Source: Paenibacillus sp. V4I7 (GTDB lineage Bacteria; Bacillota; Bacilli; Paenibacillales; NBRC-103111). Taken from it: 64,000 nucleotides of DNA. Of this stretch, positions 38,991 to 48,690 are shown in pieces. The stretch covers positions 5,394,001 through 5,458,000 of the forward strand of contig NZ_JAUSZD010000002.1 in the NCBI RefSeq assembly GCF_030817275.1. The letters are read 5' to 3'. Every line of letters begins with the position of its first letter. The first letter of the stretch is position 1. A model generated the notes under the pieces. It worked only from the letters and a program-made list of their open reading frames with translations, did no database searches and was not told where the DNA came from. The position numbers were made by a program, and so were the translations under genes.

Positions 38991-39284
38991 ATGACAATAC
39001 AAAACGAGTTTCAAGAGGAACGGCAAGATCTAGTGGTGCTCTTCTCTGAAGATTCCGAAACCGAAGCCGAAGTTGAAGAAGAAGTAGCTGAAGAAACAGC
39101 CGAAGAAGAGGCCATTGAAGAATCGGACGAAGCTCAGGAAGCGGAAGAAGAAGCATCTGATGAGGAAGAAGTTGAAGCTGAGGATGTGTCCGAGGAGGAT
39201 GCCGAAGCGGAAAGTGAAGAATCAGCCGAAGAAGATTCGGAAGATTCGGTGCAAGCAGAAGAGGATGCTGCGGACGCAGACTGA
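38991..39284 (+). CDS. Highly acidic low-complexity protein
   Basis: The 97-residue protein is about half Glu and Asp (I count 38 Glu and 11 Asp), has one Arg and no Lys, and after FQEERQDLVVLFSED is almost entirely Glu/Ala/Ser/Asp. It has no hydrophobic segment and should be disordered. GGAGG lies 8 bases before ATG, and a terminator follows, so it looks like a real monocistronic gene. Coding bias cannot be separated from GAA-rich repetition by eye. Function unknown; metal binding, chaperone-like or DNA-mimic roles are only guesses. Confidence 0.6.
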   Translation: MTIQNEFQEERQDLVVLFSEDSETEAEVEEEVAEETAEEEAIEESDEAQEAEEEASDEEEVEAEDVSEEDAEAESEESAEEDSEDSVQAEEDAADAD

Positions 39285-39336
39285 ACAGCGTAAGAATGTA
39301 AGCGTACTCACAAAAACTTCCTTAGCTTCGAAAAGT

Positions 39337-39390
39337 TAAGAGCCCTAGTGCCACATCTATAAGCGGCATTAAGGCTCTTATTTGTTGTTC
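39337..39390. terminator. Bidirectional terminator between the acidic protein and FAD enzyme genes
   Basis: TAAGAGCC and GTGCC pair with GGCAT and GGCTCTTA, followed by TTTGTTGTT. It lies between two convergent genes. Confidence 0.75.
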
Positions 39391-41345
39391 TATGGCTTAC
39401 CAGTAACGCCAACTTTTAAATCTTTAATAAGCAAATATGTGTCCGCATTCGTTAACTTTTGCTTGTCGGCAATAAGTTTAACGGTCGTTTCTGTTAGCAG
39501 CTTATTCTCCACTAACTTGGATTGCGCTTCAGTAGATGTAGCTTTCAACCCTAACGCTTGTGTGATTGTATAGCTGGCTTGTTCTAGTGTCAACGGTATT
39601 TTATCTGCATTTTGCAGATTCACTATAGCTTGACTAACATCACCGATCCAGGCATCTGACTTCATCTTCTTAGCGCCGCTGACAAGATTGACCATCCGTT
39701 TTGGATTAGCCGCTTCATCCAAGAGGAAGTTATTAGAGTACGCCCCGGATGCCAATCCGAGCATTAAAGCCGTTTTGAGACCTTCATATGCTTTATGCTC
39801 CATAAAAGGTTCCGGCTTCAGCTCAATCGGCTTAATCTCCATCCCTTGGGCATTCAACTGCTCCTGCAGCTTCGCTATCGCCTCTTTGGAGGCCGACATT
39901 TGGCGGAACGTCAGCTTCTCCAGCTGGGCTAGCTTCGCCGCAGTGCCTGCCGCCTGGCCTACCGCCATGCCGTTCGGGATCACACGCGCACTTCCATGAG
40001 GCAATGTATCATAGCTCGCTGCTTTACTAGCGACCAGCAAACCATCCACTTTGAGCGGCACGATGCTGCGAAACGGAATCGCATACTGCGTCGGATCGCA
40101 GACGACATTGCCGTTATCCGTTGGCGATGTCCGCTGAATGTCAACCGGATACGAACCAAAACCAATTCGATCCCACTGATCGCCATTCGTACATACATCT
40201 ACGATATTCAGCCGATATTCCCCTTGAATATGCCGCGTTTCGCGGACATACAATTCCGATGCTGTGCCGTCCAGTTCAACCCCGGCAAACTCAGGGAACG
40301 TTTGTTTCATGTAAGCGACGACATTCGGCAGCTCTTTGTTCGCAATGTCAATCGCTTCCTGCACCGACTTGGGATCGAACGTATCCACATTAAAAATTTG
40401 CAATGAATTTACGAGTGCCGTGTTATCGTTCTGTCTGCCCATATTCAAACCGCGCATCTTTGCACGTTCTTTGTTAACTGGCGGATAGCTACTCATCTCT
40501 CCGTAACCCCAGACGCTGACCTCGTTCACACCGGTGCCGTCGGAATTATCGTTGTTCAGGCGCTTCGCCATTTTGTCCCATATCTCAGACGTAACGTTCT
40601 TGAGTTTGAACACCAAGGTCACAGCCATCCGCGACTTGGGATCGCCCAGATCCTCGCGACCAAATGTGAATGGTACGCCTGCAGCTGCGGCAAAATCCGC
40701 ATCCTGTGTAGCGTCAATTACAGCACCAGCTCTCACGGTCTGTTTGCTGCCGTCAGCAAGTGTCAACACAGCACCCTGCACGGGTACGCTTCCACTTGTG
40801 GCTGGGCCGAGCACAGGTTCAATCTTTTGTGTATGTAAAAGGATGTCGATATTTTTCTCAGCGCTGACCAACTGGTTGAACACATTCGCTGCCGTGTTGA
40901 CATCGAAGGAATCGCCTTCAATCCGATTATACCATTCGGAGAAAAACCCCTTGTTGAAGACTTCCTCCTTGCCAAGCGGATTCACTTTGGGCATGTAGTT
41001 CATGTCAATCGTATTCAGACCACCAAGCGTCATCAAACCGCCCAACATCTCCCGATTGCGTCCGTCCACGAGCAGCGTGTTAAGCCCGTTGCGTGCTGCC
41101 GATACAGCTGCTGCAAGGCCTTCCGGATCTGTCCCTACGACGATGACATCGTATGTTTCCTTCGCCTTTTTGACGGATTTAACTTTTTCCAGCTCCTGTT
41201 TCGTGGCGCTATGCGCACCATGTGAAAGGTGTTTATATTGATAATACAAGGATGCAGCAGCTGCCAGCACCGCGAGTAGAATCAAACTCCCCATCAACCA
41301 AATCCAACCTTTGGATGTGGAATTGTAACGATTCGAATTTGCCAT
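39390..41345 (-). CDS. Membrane-anchored FAD-dependent oxidoreductase
   Basis: The 651-residue protein has an N-terminal membrane span (WIWLMGSLILLAVLAAAA), then a FAD_oxidored-type domain starting YDVIVVGTDPEGLAAAVSAA, with LLVDGRNREMLGGLMTLGG and VIDATQDADFAAAAGVPF as expected, and FRSIVPLKVDGLLVASKA near the C-terminus. The usual GxGxxG dinucleotide loop is GTDPEG here, with Asp73 replacing the second Gly. The last ~130 residues form an extra helical domain. The start is uncertain: ATG at 41345 or GTG at 41363, both poorly spaced from AAGGTGGGTG. Substrate unknown. Confidence 0.75.
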   Translation of the reverse strand: MANSNRYNSTSKGWIWLMGSLILLAVLAAAASLYYQYKHLSHGAHSATKQELEKVKSVKKAKETYDVIVVGTDPEGLAAAVSAARNGLNTLLVDGRNREMLGGLMTLGGLNTIDMNYMPKVNPLGKEEVFNKGFFSEWYNRIEGDSFDVNTAANVFNQLVSAEKNIDILLHTQKIEPVLGPATSGSVPVQGAVLTLADGSKQTVRAGAVIDATQDADFAAAAGVPFTFGREDLGDPKSRMAVTLVFKLKNVTSEIWDKMAKRLNNDNSDGTGVNEVSVWGYGEMSSYPPVNKERAKMRGLNMGRQNDNTALVNSLQIFNVDTFDPKSVQEAIDIANKELPNVVAYMKQTFPEFAGVELDGTASELYVRETRHIQGEYRLNIVDVCTNGDQWDRIGFGSYPVDIQRTSPTDNGNVVCDPTQYAIPFRSIVPLKVDGLLVASKAASYDTLPHGSARVIPNGMAVGQAAGTAAKLAQLEKLTFRQMSASKEAIAKLQEQLNAQGMEIKPIELKPEPFMEHKAYEGLKTALMLGLASGAYSNNFLLDEAANPKRMVNLVSGAKKMKSDAWIGDVSQAIVNLQNADKIPLTLEQASYTITQALGLKATSTEAQSKLVENKLLTETTVKLIADKQKLTNADTYLLIKDLKVGVTGKP

Positions 41346-41503
41346 TAGAACGAAAGCACCCACCTTGTCTTCTACTTTTCATACGGCTTACCGAATAAAG
41401 GTTTTGATAAGCTTCTGGAAACAGTCAATTAAATAATAGCCAAAAAACATCACTTGTTAGTTTATCACATTTTGAACGTGTAGAGAAATTTTACGGCATG
41501 AAC

Positions 41504-41548
41504 AAATAAAGCCGCGCATAGCTGAACGAGCAGCACGCGTGGCTTTAT
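41504..41548 (-). terminator. Terminator after the 57-residue ORF
   Basis: ATAAAGCCGCGC (41506-41517) and GCGTGGCTTTAT (41537-41548) pair with one mismatch, and the minus strand continues into TTTATTTG. Confidence 0.7.
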
Positions 41549-41550
41549 GG

Positions 41551-41724
41551 TTACCGATAGGATTTTTTGGGAATGCTTTTCATCTTTTCTTGCTCGGATG
41601 TGAATTCTGCACTAATTTCTACATCAGCTAGCGCAGGTGCTTGACTCATCCGCTCAGCAAGTGTGGTATGGAGCAGTTGCTGCTCCGGTGCCGTCATGGC
41701 TCTGTGTTTGATCGATTGACGCAT
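41551..41724 (-). CDS. Small 57-residue ORF of unknown function
   Basis: ATG at 41722-41724 follows TTAGGAGC by 6 bases, and TAA is at 41551-41553, directly before a terminator. The product starts MRQSIKHRAMTAPEQQLLHT and ends KSIPKKSYR; it is soluble, with a basic start and end and an acidic centre. Good binding site, start, stop and terminator argue for a real gene. It sits between dtd and the FAD enzyme gene. No family recognised. Confidence 0.6.
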   Translation of the reverse strand: MRQSIKHRAMTAPEQQLLHTTLAERMSQAPALADVEISAEFTSEQEKMKSIPKKSYR

Positions 41725-41798
41725 CTGGGTGCTCCTAACCGCTAGTCTATACAGATTAAGTATAACCAGTCAGCTAGCTTATTATCCTTCGGAGCAAC

Positions 41799-42239
41799 CT
41801 ATTTGCTATCAATAACCAACGTAACTGGTCCCCAATTCGTCAATGATACATCCATCATTTCGCCAAAAGCACCCGTTTCCACTTGTATGCCTAGGGAACT
41901 TAGCAGCTCATTAAACTTATCATAAAGCGGCTCAGCAAGCTCTGGTCTTGCCGCCGACATGAAATTAGGCCGTTTCCCTTTACGGCAATCCCCATACAAA
42001 GTAAACTGCGAAACGGATAAAATTTGTCCTCCCGTCTCCAAGACAGAAAGATTCATTTTACCGGTTTCATCTTCAAAAATACGCAGCCCAGCCACTTTAT
42101 CCGCCAGGTACTTCGCATCCTGCTCTGTATCATCATGGGTAATTCCGACTAGCAGCATCAAGCCCAGTTCAATACGACCAATGGTTGTATCATTGACAGT
42201 TACTTTGGCACGCTTACAACGTTGAACAACTACTCTCAT
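41799..42239 (-). CDS. dtd: D-aminoacyl-tRNA deacylase
   Basis: The 146-residue enzyme removes D-amino acids from tRNA. It starts [17 protein letters not shown] and has the family motifs SQFTLYGD (with KGKRPNF after it) and NWGPVT near the C-terminus, which cross-subunit form the active site. ATG at 42239 with AAGGAG 12 bases upstream; an open frame to 42353 overlaps the relA tail and is rejected. Position after relA matches B. subtilis. Confidence 0.95.
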   Translation of the reverse strand: MRVVVQRCKRAKVTVNDTTIGRIELGLMLLVGITHDDTEQDAKYLADKVAGLRIFEDETGKMNLSVLETGGQILSVSQFTLYGDCRKGKRPNFMSAARPELAEPLYDKFNELLSSLGIQVETGAFGEMMDVSLTNWGPVTLVIDSK

Positions 42240-42273
42240 TGCCTGTGGAATCTCCTTACCTTTATAACATCGG

Positions 42274-44460
42274 CTAGCTTTGCATAATACGCTGAACGGA
42301 ATAAACATCTTTGACACGTTTAATTTTCTCAACAACGGACTGCAGATGGTCAATATTTTTGATTAAAATGGTCATATGAATTGTAGCCATCTTGTTCTTA
42401 TCTGATCGACCGGATACAGCGGAAATCATCGTTTTACTTTCTGAAACAGCTTGCAGTACTTCATTTAAGAAGCCGCGGCGGTCATGACCTGTGATTTCAA
42501 TCTCTACATTAAAATTGGATTCGACAGCTTCGGCCCAATCGACCTCAATGACCCGTTCCTCTTCCCCCATACTTGAAGGTATGTTCGTACAATCAGAACG
42601 ATGCACGGACACGCCGCGCCCTCTAGTGATGTACCCAATTATCAGATCGCCAGGTACCGGATTACAGCAGCGAGCGAAGCGAACAAGCAAATTATCGACG
42701 CCTTTGACACGTACACCGTTAGTTGGACGGCTTTTGCGCTCGGATGAAGTCGGAGCCTTGACCTCCTTGACCTCACTAGTAAGCTTCAGCACCTGTGCTT
42801 CTTCAGCTTCCTTACGCAGCTTCTCCGTTAACTTCGTACATATTTGTGCAGCTGTAATACCGCCAAAGCCGACGGCTGACAGCATATCTTCAATATCGCT
42901 AAAATTAAACTTCTTCGCGGCTTCAAGCATTTTATCGTCGCTCATCAATGTCGGTGGATCGATCGCCAATCGTTTGAGCTCGCGCTCAATCATGTCTTTC
43001 CCTTTTTCGACGTTCTCTTCGCGCTTCTCTTTCTTAAACCACTGCTTGATCTTACTTCGAGCATGGGAGGACTGCGCGATTTTAATCCAATCCTGACTAG
43101 GTCCGTAAGAGTGCTTAGAAGTTAGAATTTCAATAATATCCCCGGTTTTCAACTTGTGGTCCAAGGGAACGATCCGGGAATTTACTTTGGCACCAATTGT
43201 GCGATTGCCGACTTCAGTGTGAATCCGATAAGCAAAATCCAGAGGTACAGAACCGGCAGGAAGCTCGATTACTTCTCCTTTTGGCGTAAAGACGAAAACA
43301 AGATCTGAGAAGAAATCCATCTTCATGGATTCCATAAATTCGGAGGCGTCATTGGTCTCGTGCTGCAGCTCCAGAATTTCACGGAACCAGCTCATTTTGT
43401 CCTCAAAAGTGCCCGAAGGTACAACTGAACCGCCTTCTTTGTAGGCCCAATGCGCAGCGATACCGAACTCTGACGTCCTATGCATCTCCCATGTGCGAAT
43501 CTGTACTTCTAACGGTTCTCCCTTAGGACCAATCACCGTCGTGTGTAAAGATTGATACATATTCGGCTTTGGCATCGCAATATAATCTTTGAAGCGTCCA
43601 GGCATTGGTTTCCACAAAGTATGAATAATACCTAAAGAAGCGTAGCAGTCCTTGATACCATCGACAATAACACGAAGTGCCATGAGATCGTAAATCTCAT
43701 TGAATTGCTTGCCGCGGGAGCTCATTTTTTTATAAATACTGTAAAGGTGCTTAGGTCTTCCGGAAATATCTCCCTGAATGCCCATTTCTTCGAGCTTTTC
43801 TTTAATGCTGTGAATAACGTCCTCGATATATTGCTCACGCTCTGTACGCTTCTTCTGCATGAGGTTAACGATCCGGTAATACTGCTGCGGATTCAAATAA
43901 CGAAGAGCAATATCCTCCATTTCCCACTTAATCGTGGAAATACCGAGTCGATGCGCAATCGGACAGAAGATCTCCAGCGTTTCCTCCGCAATACGGCGCT
44001 GGCTCTCTTCGGATTGGTACTTCAATGTGCGCATATTGTGCAAACGATCCGCCAATTTAATCAGAATGACGCGAATATCCTGCGCCATGGCAACAAACAT
44101 TTTACGATAGTTCTCGTTCTGCTGCTCCTCTTTGGACTTGAACTTGATCCGTTCCAACTTCGTCAAGCCATCCACTAGCATCGCGCAAGTTTTCCCGAAT
44201 TTATCTAGAACAGTTTCCAGTGAAACTGTTGTATCTTCAACGACATCGTGCAGAAGCGCAGCAATGATGGATGTGACATCCATCTGCATGTTCACCAATA
44301 TATCTGCAACAGCGAGTGGATGCAGAATATAGGGCTCACCTGATTTGCGTACTTGGCCATGATGGGCTTCATCCGCGAATTCATAGGCCTCCCGAATCCT
44401 CTGCAAATCATTCTCTTTCAGATAGGTGGCGGCCTTCTCCAGCAGCTGCTCTATACCCAT
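42274..44460 (-). CDS. relA: Bifunctional (p)ppGpp synthetase/hydrolase Rel
   Basis: The 728-residue protein has an HD hydrolase domain (H71-D72 in LLHDVVEDT), a synthetase domain ([30 protein letters not shown]), a TGS domain ([19 protein letters not shown]), a helical and zinc-finger-like region ([11 protein letters not shown]) and a C-terminal ACT domain. Both catalytic halves appear intact. ATG at 44460 is used; ATG at 44472 nearly touches AAAGGG. Order recJ-apt-relA-dtd is as in B. subtilis. Confidence 0.96.
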   Translation of the reverse strand: MGIEQLLEKAATYLKENDLQRIREAYEFADEAHHGQVRKSGEPYILHPLAVADILVNMQMDVTSIIAALLHDVVEDTTVSLETVLDKFGKTCAMLVDGLTKLERIKFKSKEEQQNENYRKMFVAMAQDIRVILIKLADRLHNMRTLKYQSEESQRRIAEETLEIFCPIAHRLGISTIKWEMEDIALRYLNPQQYYRIVNLMQKKRTEREQYIEDVIHSIKEKLEEMGIQGDISGRPKHLYSIYKKMSSRGKQFNEIYDLMALRVIVDGIKDCYASLGIIHTLWKPMPGRFKDYIAMPKPNMYQSLHTTVIGPKGEPLEVQIRTWEMHRTSEFGIAAHWAYKEGGSVVPSGTFEDKMSWFREILELQHETNDASEFMESMKMDFFSDLVFVFTPKGEVIELPAGSVPLDFAYRIHTEVGNRTIGAKVNSRIVPLDHKLKTGDIIEILTSKHSYGPSQDWIKIAQSSHARSKIKQWFKKEKREENVEKGKDMIERELKRLAIDPPTLMSDDKMLEAAKKFNFSDIEDMLSAVGFGGITAAQICTKLTEKLRKEAEEAQVLKLTSEVKEVKAPTSSERKSRPTNGVRVKGVDNLLVRFARCCNPVPGDLIIGYITRGRGVSVHRSDCTNIPSSMGEEERVIEVDWAEAVESNFNVEIEITGHDRRGFLNEVLQAVSESKTMISAVSGRSDKNKMATIHMTILIKNIDHLQSVVEKIKRVKDVYSVQRIMQS

Positions 44461-44607
44461 GCATCTACCCATTCCCTTTAATCGATTTTTATTCATTATG
44501 CCTGCAAGGCAGGCTCCACGTCAACTGTTCACACCATGCATTCGACAAAAAGCAGCATTTTCTACCCATTCACTGAAAGTATTCCTGAAATATTAGCTTT
44601 CATTGTA

Positions 44608-44640
44608 TAAAAAAGAATCGAACACGAACATTCGATTCTT
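44608..44640 (-). terminator. Terminator between apt and relA
   Basis: AAGAATCGAA and TTCGATTCTT form a perfect 10-base stem; on the minus strand it runs into TTTTTTATAC. Confidence 0.88.
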
Positions 44641-44648
44641 AATTTTAC

Positions 44649-45161
44649 TTAATATTGAACTAAGGAAACGACGTCAATCCCATTAAACTTACTTCTACCG
44701 TCTAAATAGGATAACTCGATCAAGAACGCAGCCCCTACAACTTCTCCGCCAAGCTGCTTAATCAGGTCGATCGATGTTTGAATCGTTCCACCTGTTGCAA
44801 GCAAATCATCCGCAATCAGTACCTTTTGACCTGGTTGAATAGCATCTTTATGCATGGCTAATTTATCCTTGCCATATTCAAGAGCATAGTCAGCCTCAAT
44901 CGTCTCGCCAGGCAATTTACCACTCTTACGAATCGGAATAAAGCCTAATCCAAGTGAATAAGCGAGCGGAGCGCCAATGACGAAGCCGCGTGCTTCAGGA
45001 CCCGCAATAACATCGATTTGTTTCTCTTTAATTAATGCTTTCATCTGATCGATAGCTTCTCTATAAACCGGTCCATTTTGCAGTAACGTTGTGATGTCCT
45101 TGAAACGAATGCCTGGTTGTGGAAAATCCGGGATAACGCGAATGTGTTCTTTGAAATTCAT
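44649..45161 (-). CDS. apt: Adenine phosphoribosyltransferase
   Basis: The 170-residue purine-salvage enzyme starts MNFKEHIRVIPDFPQPGI and has GPEARGFVIGAPLAY and the PRPP-binding loop VLIADDLLATGGT. Its ATG overlaps the recJ stop (ATGA), with TGGAGG inside the recJ tail, so translation is coupled. An open frame to 45212 is rejected because this site and start are standard. Confidence 0.97.
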   Translation of the reverse strand: MNFKEHIRVIPDFPQPGIRFKDITTLLQNGPVYREAIDQMKALIKEKQIDVIAGPEARGFVIGAPLAYSLGLGFIPIRKSGKLPGETIEADYALEYGKDKLAMHKDAIQPGQKVLIADDLLATGGTIQTSIDLIKQLGGEVVGAAFLIELSYLDGRSKFNGIDVVSLVQY

Positions 45162-47605
45162 ATAATTTCCTCCAAAATGTGATTTTCTTTTTTTATTTGA
45201 TCGGCTATCCATTCCTCCAGCTCTTTGGCTGAGGAGTACATGACAATGGATTCAACTTCCTGGCGATGCAATCTATGTTGATACAAGCGGGATGCTGTTA
45301 GATCTCTCTTAGCCGGTGACGCATGTAGTTTAACTAGGCCGCCTTGTTTCTCAACAAAACCAAGTTCTTCAAAAACGGATAAAATAAATTGAATCATTGC
45401 TGGAGAAAGACCCGATCGTTTACTAAACGAGGTCATTAATCGTACATCCTGAACATTCAGCGATCCTTCTTTTTGCAAAGTGCCATACAGCATTTTAAAC
45501 ATGTCTCGAGATGGCAGCGTACTGCCGCTGTCAGGCCCTAACTCTGCAAATACTGGATAACAGCGCATCATTCCACAGGCTTGATGAAGCACACTCTGCA
45601 AGCTTGCAACGCTGCGTGGGATCGTGTACAAGATAATATCCTGCATGTTAGCAAATCCAAATTGACGGGCTGATTCGTTCCCCGGTCGTAATTGTTCGCT
45701 ATCTTGAACAATCCAGTAGGGCACTGAGCCACCTAACTGAAACGCAGTTGAAGTGAATAAGGCTGCATCTGCTTCATCAAATAGAACGATAGCTGGAGTG
45801 AGTGTGCGGTTACCATTCCCCGCAGCAATCGTGTTCTGAAGTACGCTAAGCTTTGTGCTCAATTGTCCCGCTCCACGCCAATCAAACAGCTGCATATGCG
45901 TTATACGAAGATCCTGCATCATGATTTGAGGCTTCCTCACACCGTTCCACTCGTTGATTGAAAGCTCTCCAAGCACATCTACCTTAGCAGCAGGTGCGAT
46001 CAGACCAGCCAAGCTTCCTTTGCCGAAACCGACAGCTTCCACTGAGCAGCTTACTTCTTCCTTCATCTGGGAGAGAGCTAGCTTGAGATGCTGTTTCTCC
46101 TTGCCCATCGTCCGGATATCGCCGAGCGATAAATCGGTGAACATGAACCTCGGCGCAGGATTACCCATTCCGAATGGCGCGAGCTTCTCTAACTGCTCAA
46201 TACTTGCAATCGGAACATCTGACAAGCTGCACGCCGCATCTGCTTTCAGAAGTGGAATGAAATCCTGTTCCGTTAGTGCAGCAGCTGCTAGTTCATTCAG
46301 CTTATGAGTGAATGCCTCCAGATGGCTGCTATTCAAACTCATACCCGCAGCCGCTTGATGGCCACCATAGTGGTCAAGCATCTCTTCACAAGCCGTCAGC
46401 GCTTTGTGTAAATCAAAGCCGGCAATCGAGCGAGCAGAACCTTTGGCCATACCCGTCTGTGGATCAATGCTAAGCACTAAGGTCGGACGGTAAAATCTCT
46501 CTACGATCTTGGATGCAACAATACCGACAACACCGACGTTCCACTGTTCCTTAGCGACAACTATCACTTTATCTAAACCTTTGGCTTGCTGCTGCTCGGC
46601 TAGAACAAAAGCTTCTTTCACCATTTCTTCTACAATAAGTTGACGTTCTTTATTCAGCATATCCAGTTCAAAGGCAATTTGCTCCGCTTCTTTCTCATCC
46701 GATGTTGTCAGCAGCTTCACAGCAATATCTGCGGCTTCCAATCGGCCGCTTGCATTAATTCTTGGTGCTAGCGAGAAACCAATGTGAGATGCGGTCACTT
46801 CCTTATTATCAATCCCGGATACACCAATAAGTGAACGAAATCCTGCGTAGGTAGAATCCTGCATACGCAGCAGTCCCTGCTTCACAATTAAACGATTCTC
46901 CCCCGTGAGAGGCATTAAATCTGCAACCGTACCAAGCGCTGCAAACTCCAACAGTTCTTCAGGCAATCGATCAAGTATGGCATGAGCCAATTTAAAAGCA
47001 ACGCCAACGCCTGCAAGGTGTTTATAAGGGTAAGGGCAACCTGGCTTCTTTGGATTAATGACAGCTAAAGCTTGAGGCAGTATCTCAGGTGGCTCATGAT
47101 GATCCGTTACGATAACATCTAGGCCTATTTCCTGACAATAGGCTATTTCCTGAACAGCACTAATGCCTGTGTCAACCGTGATTAATAGCGTGACGCCTTG
47201 TTCTTTGGCTAATTCGATCGCAGAGCGATTTAGCCCATAGCCTTCTCGAATGCGATGAGGGATATACGTATCGAAACGAGCGCCTAGGCCTTTTAACAAA
47301 TGAGCCATCAATGAGGTGCTGCTTACACCATCGGCATCGTAATCACCATATACACGTATGAATTCATCATTCTGAAGAGCTTTTCGGATCCGTTCTACAG
47401 CTGGGAGCATCCCGTCAAGCAGATACGGGTCATAATAATAGTGGACTCCGCCATGCAAGAATTGTTCAGCATCTGGCACGGTGCGTATATCTCGAAGAAC
47501 AAGCATCCTGGCAACGAGCGGGTCTATCTGCAGCTCGCGCACAAATGTTTCAACGAGCATTTCATCCGCATTTCCTATGCTCCATCTTGCCTTCGGTGCT
47601 AGCAC
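45158..47605 (-). CDS. recJ: Single-stranded-DNA-specific exonuclease RecJ
   Basis: The 815-residue DHH-family nuclease has RVYGDYDADGVSSTSL, the metal-binding VTDHHEPPE, the DHHA1 GGHQAAAGMSL and an OB-fold DNA-binding domain, followed by a C-terminal extension of about 230 residues typical of Bacillales RecJ. GTG at 47605 is 9 bases after AGGAGG. A hairpin repeat sits immediately upstream of that site. Confidence 0.95.
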   Translation of the reverse strand: MLAPKARWSIGNADEMLVETFVRELQIDPLVARMLVLRDIRTVPDAEQFLHGGVHYYYDPYLLDGMLPAVERIRKALQNDEFIRVYGDYDADGVSSTSLMAHLLKGLGARFDTYIPHRIREGYGLNRSAIELAKEQGVTLLITVDTGISAVQEIAYCQEIGLDVIVTDHHEPPEILPQALAVINPKKPGCPYPYKHLAGVGVAFKLAHAILDRLPEELLEFAALGTVADLMPLTGENRLIVKQGLLRMQDSTYAGFRSLIGVSGIDNKEVTASHIGFSLAPRINASGRLEAADIAVKLLTTSDEKEAEQIAFELDMLNKERQLIVEEMVKEAFVLAEQQQAKGLDKVIVVAKEQWNVGVVGIVASKIVERFYRPTLVLSIDPQTGMAKGSARSIAGFDLHKALTACEEMLDHYGGHQAAAGMSLNSSHLEAFTHKLNELAAAALTEQDFIPLLKADAACSLSDVPIASIEQLEKLAPFGMGNPAPRFMFTDLSLGDIRTMGKEKQHLKLALSQMKEEVSCSVEAVGFGKGSLAGLIAPAAKVDVLGELSINEWNGVRKPQIMMQDLRITHMQLFDWRGAGQLSTKLSVLQNTIAAGNGNRTLTPAIVLFDEADAALFTSTAFQLGGSVPYWIVQDSEQLRPGNESARQFGFANMQDIILYTIPRSVASLQSVLHQACGMMRCYPVFAELGPDSGSTLPSRDMFKMLYGTLQKEGSLNVQDVRLMTSFSKRSGLSPAMIQFILSVFEELGFVEKQGGLVKLHASPAKRDLTASRLYQHRLHRQEVESIVMYSSAKELEEWIADQIKKENHILEEII

Positions 47606-47621
47606 TCGGTGTGTCCTCCTT

Positions 47622-47660
47622 AGAGTTTTCCGTATGGAAAACTTTCTTCGTAAACATAAT
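47622..47660. repeat. TTCGTAAGC-type hairpin repeat upstream of recJ
   Basis: GAGTTTTCCGTATGGAAAACT is a hairpin followed by TTCTTCGTAAACA. On the minus strand it ends in CTCTAAGGAGG, the recJ ribosome binding site. It fills most of the 66-base CDF-recJ gap. Confidence 0.72.
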
Positions 47661-47671
47661 TTTAGCGCTAT

Positions 47672-48625
47672 TTAGTGAATAACGGATGGAACTTCATTTA
47701 ACTCGGTATCCGTATTATTTTTGTAAGGATATCCTGCATCATAGGGGCTTACCTGAACAAAAACATCAGAAATATGATGGAATCGTTTCATCAACTGCTG
47801 CTTGATCTTTTTGGAGACTTCATGCCCTTCCCATACAGATACCCTTGGATTTACGCTAATTTTGATATCAACAACGACATAATGGCCATGTTCCCTTGCC
47901 TGCAAGTCATCGACGGTTATTACACCTTTTATCATCTGTACGGCAGCAATCAGTTCTGCAGCATCTTCCTGCAGCAGGACATAATCGATTTTTGTATGTA
48001 AGGCTTCTTTAAGTAACGAATACCCCATCTTCAGCACCATGAGAGATATAAATAATCCCGCAAGTGAATCCAAATAATAAAGAAAAGATAGGTTTAGGTA
48101 ATTGCCCATTAAAGCTCCTAACACACCAATGAGAGCTACAATAGAAGAGTATATATCGGAACGGTGACCCCAGCTATTAGCAATTAATTCCTGAGATTCT
48201 AAACGCTTTCCCATCCTGTATGTATATTGAAACATAATCTCTTTTACCAAGAGCGAAATCCCAATTGCAACAAGTGCGTATACCTTAGGAGCATGCTCTA
48301 CGTCAACCCATATGGATTTGATGGTAGAGATGCCCAGTTCAACACCCAGGACTAGAATAACGATCGACAGCAAAATAGATGTGATAGATACCTTCTTATC
48401 TTGACGATTAGGATTTGCTTCTTGAGGCGCCGCTTCTGCTGTTCTTCGTTTAATTAATGCAGAAGATGAACTTACTGCCTCAGAGGCTGAATGTACCGCG
48501 TCAGCGAGAAGTGCTTTACTCTGCGACATAAACCCAACAATAACCTTGAGACAGGCAAGAGCTAAATTGCCGGAAATACCTACCCAGACAGTGAGTTCTG
48601 TCTTTTGAAAACGCTCGTCATTCAC
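47672..48625 (-). CDS. Cation diffusion facilitator family transporter
   Basis: The 317-residue protein has six spans and a C-terminal cytoplasmic domain. Metal-site regions are LLADAVHSASEAVSS in span 2 and NSWGHRSDIYSS in span 5. The Asp usual at the end of the span 2 motif is Glu here (HSASE). GTG at 48625 with GGGGGAG 7 bases upstream; the open frame to 48670 runs into a hairpin and is rejected. Probably a divalent metal/proton antiporter (Zn, Mn or Co); the metal cannot be assigned. Confidence 0.87.
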   Translation of the reverse strand: MNDERFQKTELTVWVGISGNLALACLKVIVGFMSQSKALLADAVHSASEAVSSSSALIKRRTAEAAPQEANPNRQDKKVSITSILLSIVILVLGVELGISTIKSIWVDVEHAPKVYALVAIGISLLVKEIMFQYTYRMGKRLESQELIANSWGHRSDIYSSIVALIGVLGALMGNYLNLSFLYYLDSLAGLFISLMVLKMGYSLLKEALHTKIDYVLLQEDAAELIAAVQMIKGVITVDDLQAREHGHYVVVDIKISVNPRVSVWEGHEVSKKIKQQLMKRFHHISDVFVQVSPYDAGYPYKNNTDTELNEVPSVIH

Positions 48626-48651
48626 GTGGACACTCCCCCTGAACGGATACA

Positions 48652-48677
48652 AAGGCCGCGCAACATTCACGCGGCCG
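48652..48677 (-). terminator. GC-rich hairpin between secF and the CDF gene
   Basis: GGCCGCG and CGCGGCC pair around a 9-base loop. Only TTTG follows on the minus strand, so it may be an attenuator or a processing site instead of a full terminator. Confidence 0.45.
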
Positions 48678-48690
48678 GTTATTATGGTTA

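Noticed and set aside
42491-43096. 201-residue plus-strand frame opposite relA
   Set aside because: It lies wholly inside a well-supported conserved gene and has no start signal.
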